Part shown: one piece after another, positions 63,340 through 64,000 of the stretch | Numbering within the stretch: the stretch's first letter is position 1 | How the letters are laid out: every line of letters starts with the position of its first letter | From: CAIUKX01 sp964580965 | GTDB taxonomy: Bacteria; Bacteroidota; Bacteroidia; Flavobacteriales_D; Crocinitomicaceae | Direction: 5' to 3' | DNA length: 64,000 bases | Assembly: GCA_964580965.1 (NCBI GenBank) | Contig: CAZOLZ010000001.1 | Location: forward strand, 47,139 to 111,138 | The notes under the pieces: model-generated | Databases searched by the model: none | Told to the model about the DNA's origin: nothing | The model's input: only the letters and a program-made list of their open reading frames with translations | Position numbers and translations under genes: made by a program

Positions 63340-64000
63340 ATGACAAGACTACTTTCTCTTCTAATAGCTCTCATCATTTGTAATTGTCTTTATGGTCAAT
63401 TTTTCAATTATAATGAATCTGATGGTTTACCTTCAAATACCATACGCTCGATATATAAATCTAAACAGGGGAAATTATGGGTAGGTACTGAATCTGGATT
63501 GGTTTCTTTTAACGGAAAAATTGTAAAGAATTACTTTGATAAAAAAGGATATGTTTTTGCCTCTTGCTGGAGTATTACCGAAGATAAAAACAATCATATT
63601 TGGGCTTCTTTTTATGGCAGTGGAGTGGCTAAATACGATGGGGATTCATTTGAGTTTTACGACGATCAAAAAGGGTTACCCTATAACCACGTTAGAAAAG
63701 TATTCTATTCTGAAACATACGACTGTATTCTAGCATTAACGGAAAGAGGTCTTGCGTATTTACCTACTGGAGCGAAAGAGTTTATTACAGTTTCAAAAGA
63801 AAAGAAGTTTTTCAACCAATACAATGACATCAGAGAACATAACGGAAAAGTTATAATTTCTTCCAACCCTCTTGGAGTATATGAATTTAGGATTAATAAG
63901 GACAAAGAGGCTTATTTGACATTAATTCCAGAATTAAGAGGAGGGTTAACTTTTCATGTCAACAACGATTTGTATTATTCAGGGATACCTTCTTCAGGTA
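63340..64000 (+). CDS. Propeller-type two-component sensor, 3' end cut by window
   Basis: I read this by eye from the ATG at 63340; the frame runs open to the window end (220 codons). A signal peptide (LLSLLIALIICNCLYGQ) is followed by two-component-regulator propeller repeats: NESDGLPSNTIRSIYKS with LWVGTESGLVSFNG, and IWASFYGSGVAKYDG with DDQKGLPYNHVRKVFY. Such sensors continue with a triple-Tyr domain, a TM and a LytS-type histidine kinase; none of that is in the window, so the kinase part is inferred. It starts 6 nt after the LytTR regulator. Confidence 0.88.
   Translation, partial: MTRLLSLLIALIICNCLYGQFFNYNESDGLPSNTIRSIYKSKQGKLWVGTESGLVSFNGKIVKNYFDKKGYVFASCWSITEDKNNHIWASFYGSGVAKYDGDSFEFYDDQKGLPYNHVRKVFYSETYDCILALTERGLAYLPTGAKEFITVSKEKKFFNQYNDIREHNGKVIISSNPLGVYEFRINKDKEAYLTLIPELRGGLTFHVNNDLYYSGIPSSG

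Overview
The window is ordinary chromosome of a member of the Bacteroidota, most likely a Flavobacteriia-type organism (possibly near Crocinitomicaceae; the family is a guess). It is AT-rich and lacks Shine-Dalgarno sequences. It has many promoters of the Bacteroidota type (TTG or TTTG, about 19 nt, TAnnTTTG). Lipoprotein signal peptides, DUF2851, DUF3467, a LytTR regulator beside a propeller-type sensor, and a 1272-aa RpoB / 1427-aa RpoC pair all fit. No rRNA, CRISPR array, insertion sequence, prophage or integron was seen. No stretch over 300 bases lacks a gene.

Layout. 1-2.8 kb: 5' part of a U32 hydroxylase-type gene and a propeller lipoprotein, both on the minus strand. 2.9-6.3 kb: tight operon of DUF2851, PspC, a K+ channel and an RmlD-like reductase; the DUF2851 gene is broken by a 10-N scaffold gap and about 128 bp of sequence that does not belong there. 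6.3-12 kb: Na+/amino-acid symporter, HhH protein, apt, acyl-CoA dehydrogenase, rpsU, xerC-type recombinase and hpf. 12.1-25.2 kb: the gene-expression core, tRNA-Thr(UGU)-Tyr-Gly-Thr(GGU)-tuf-tRNA-Trp-secE-nusG-rplKAJL-rpoBC, in almost the same order as the Escherichia coli thrU-tyrU-glyT-thrT-tufB-secE-nusG-rplKAJL-rpoBC region. 25.2-29.7 kb: DUF3467, an M23 peptidase, a coiled-coil protein, zapA and rny.

29.7-43.1 kb is the one accessory-looking region: a surface-polysaccharide (O-antigen-like, Wzx/Wzy type) locus. It holds a UDP-sugar 4-epimerase, flippase, acetyltransferase, four glycosyltransferases, two polymerase/ligase-type membrane proteins, a PIG-L deacetylase, an LpxD-like N-acyltransferase, a DegT aminotransferase and a short initiating phosphoglycosyltransferase. 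On the opposite strand, overlapping its neighbours, lies a small two-TM protein with Wzz-like topology. A promoter at 38.45 kb appears to split the locus into two units.

43.1-62.4 kb is housekeeping: ZIP transporter, methyltransferase, coaE, ddl, rmuC, pfkA-rsgA-dtd-MazG-like, a motif-less DEAD-box-like protein, glyA, NlpC/P60 and DinB proteins, surE, a second propeller lipoprotein, an SDR, a small membrane protein, lpxB, a SpoIID-type protein and tex. The window ends with a LytTR response regulator and the start of a propeller-type sensor.

I did not find a clearly new multi-gene system. The best leads are the antisense mini-Wzz-like gene, the deacetylase/acyltransferase/aminotransferase group, the degenerate DEAD-box protein, the xerC start codon set inside a terminator hairpin, and the chimeric insert at 3060-3188.
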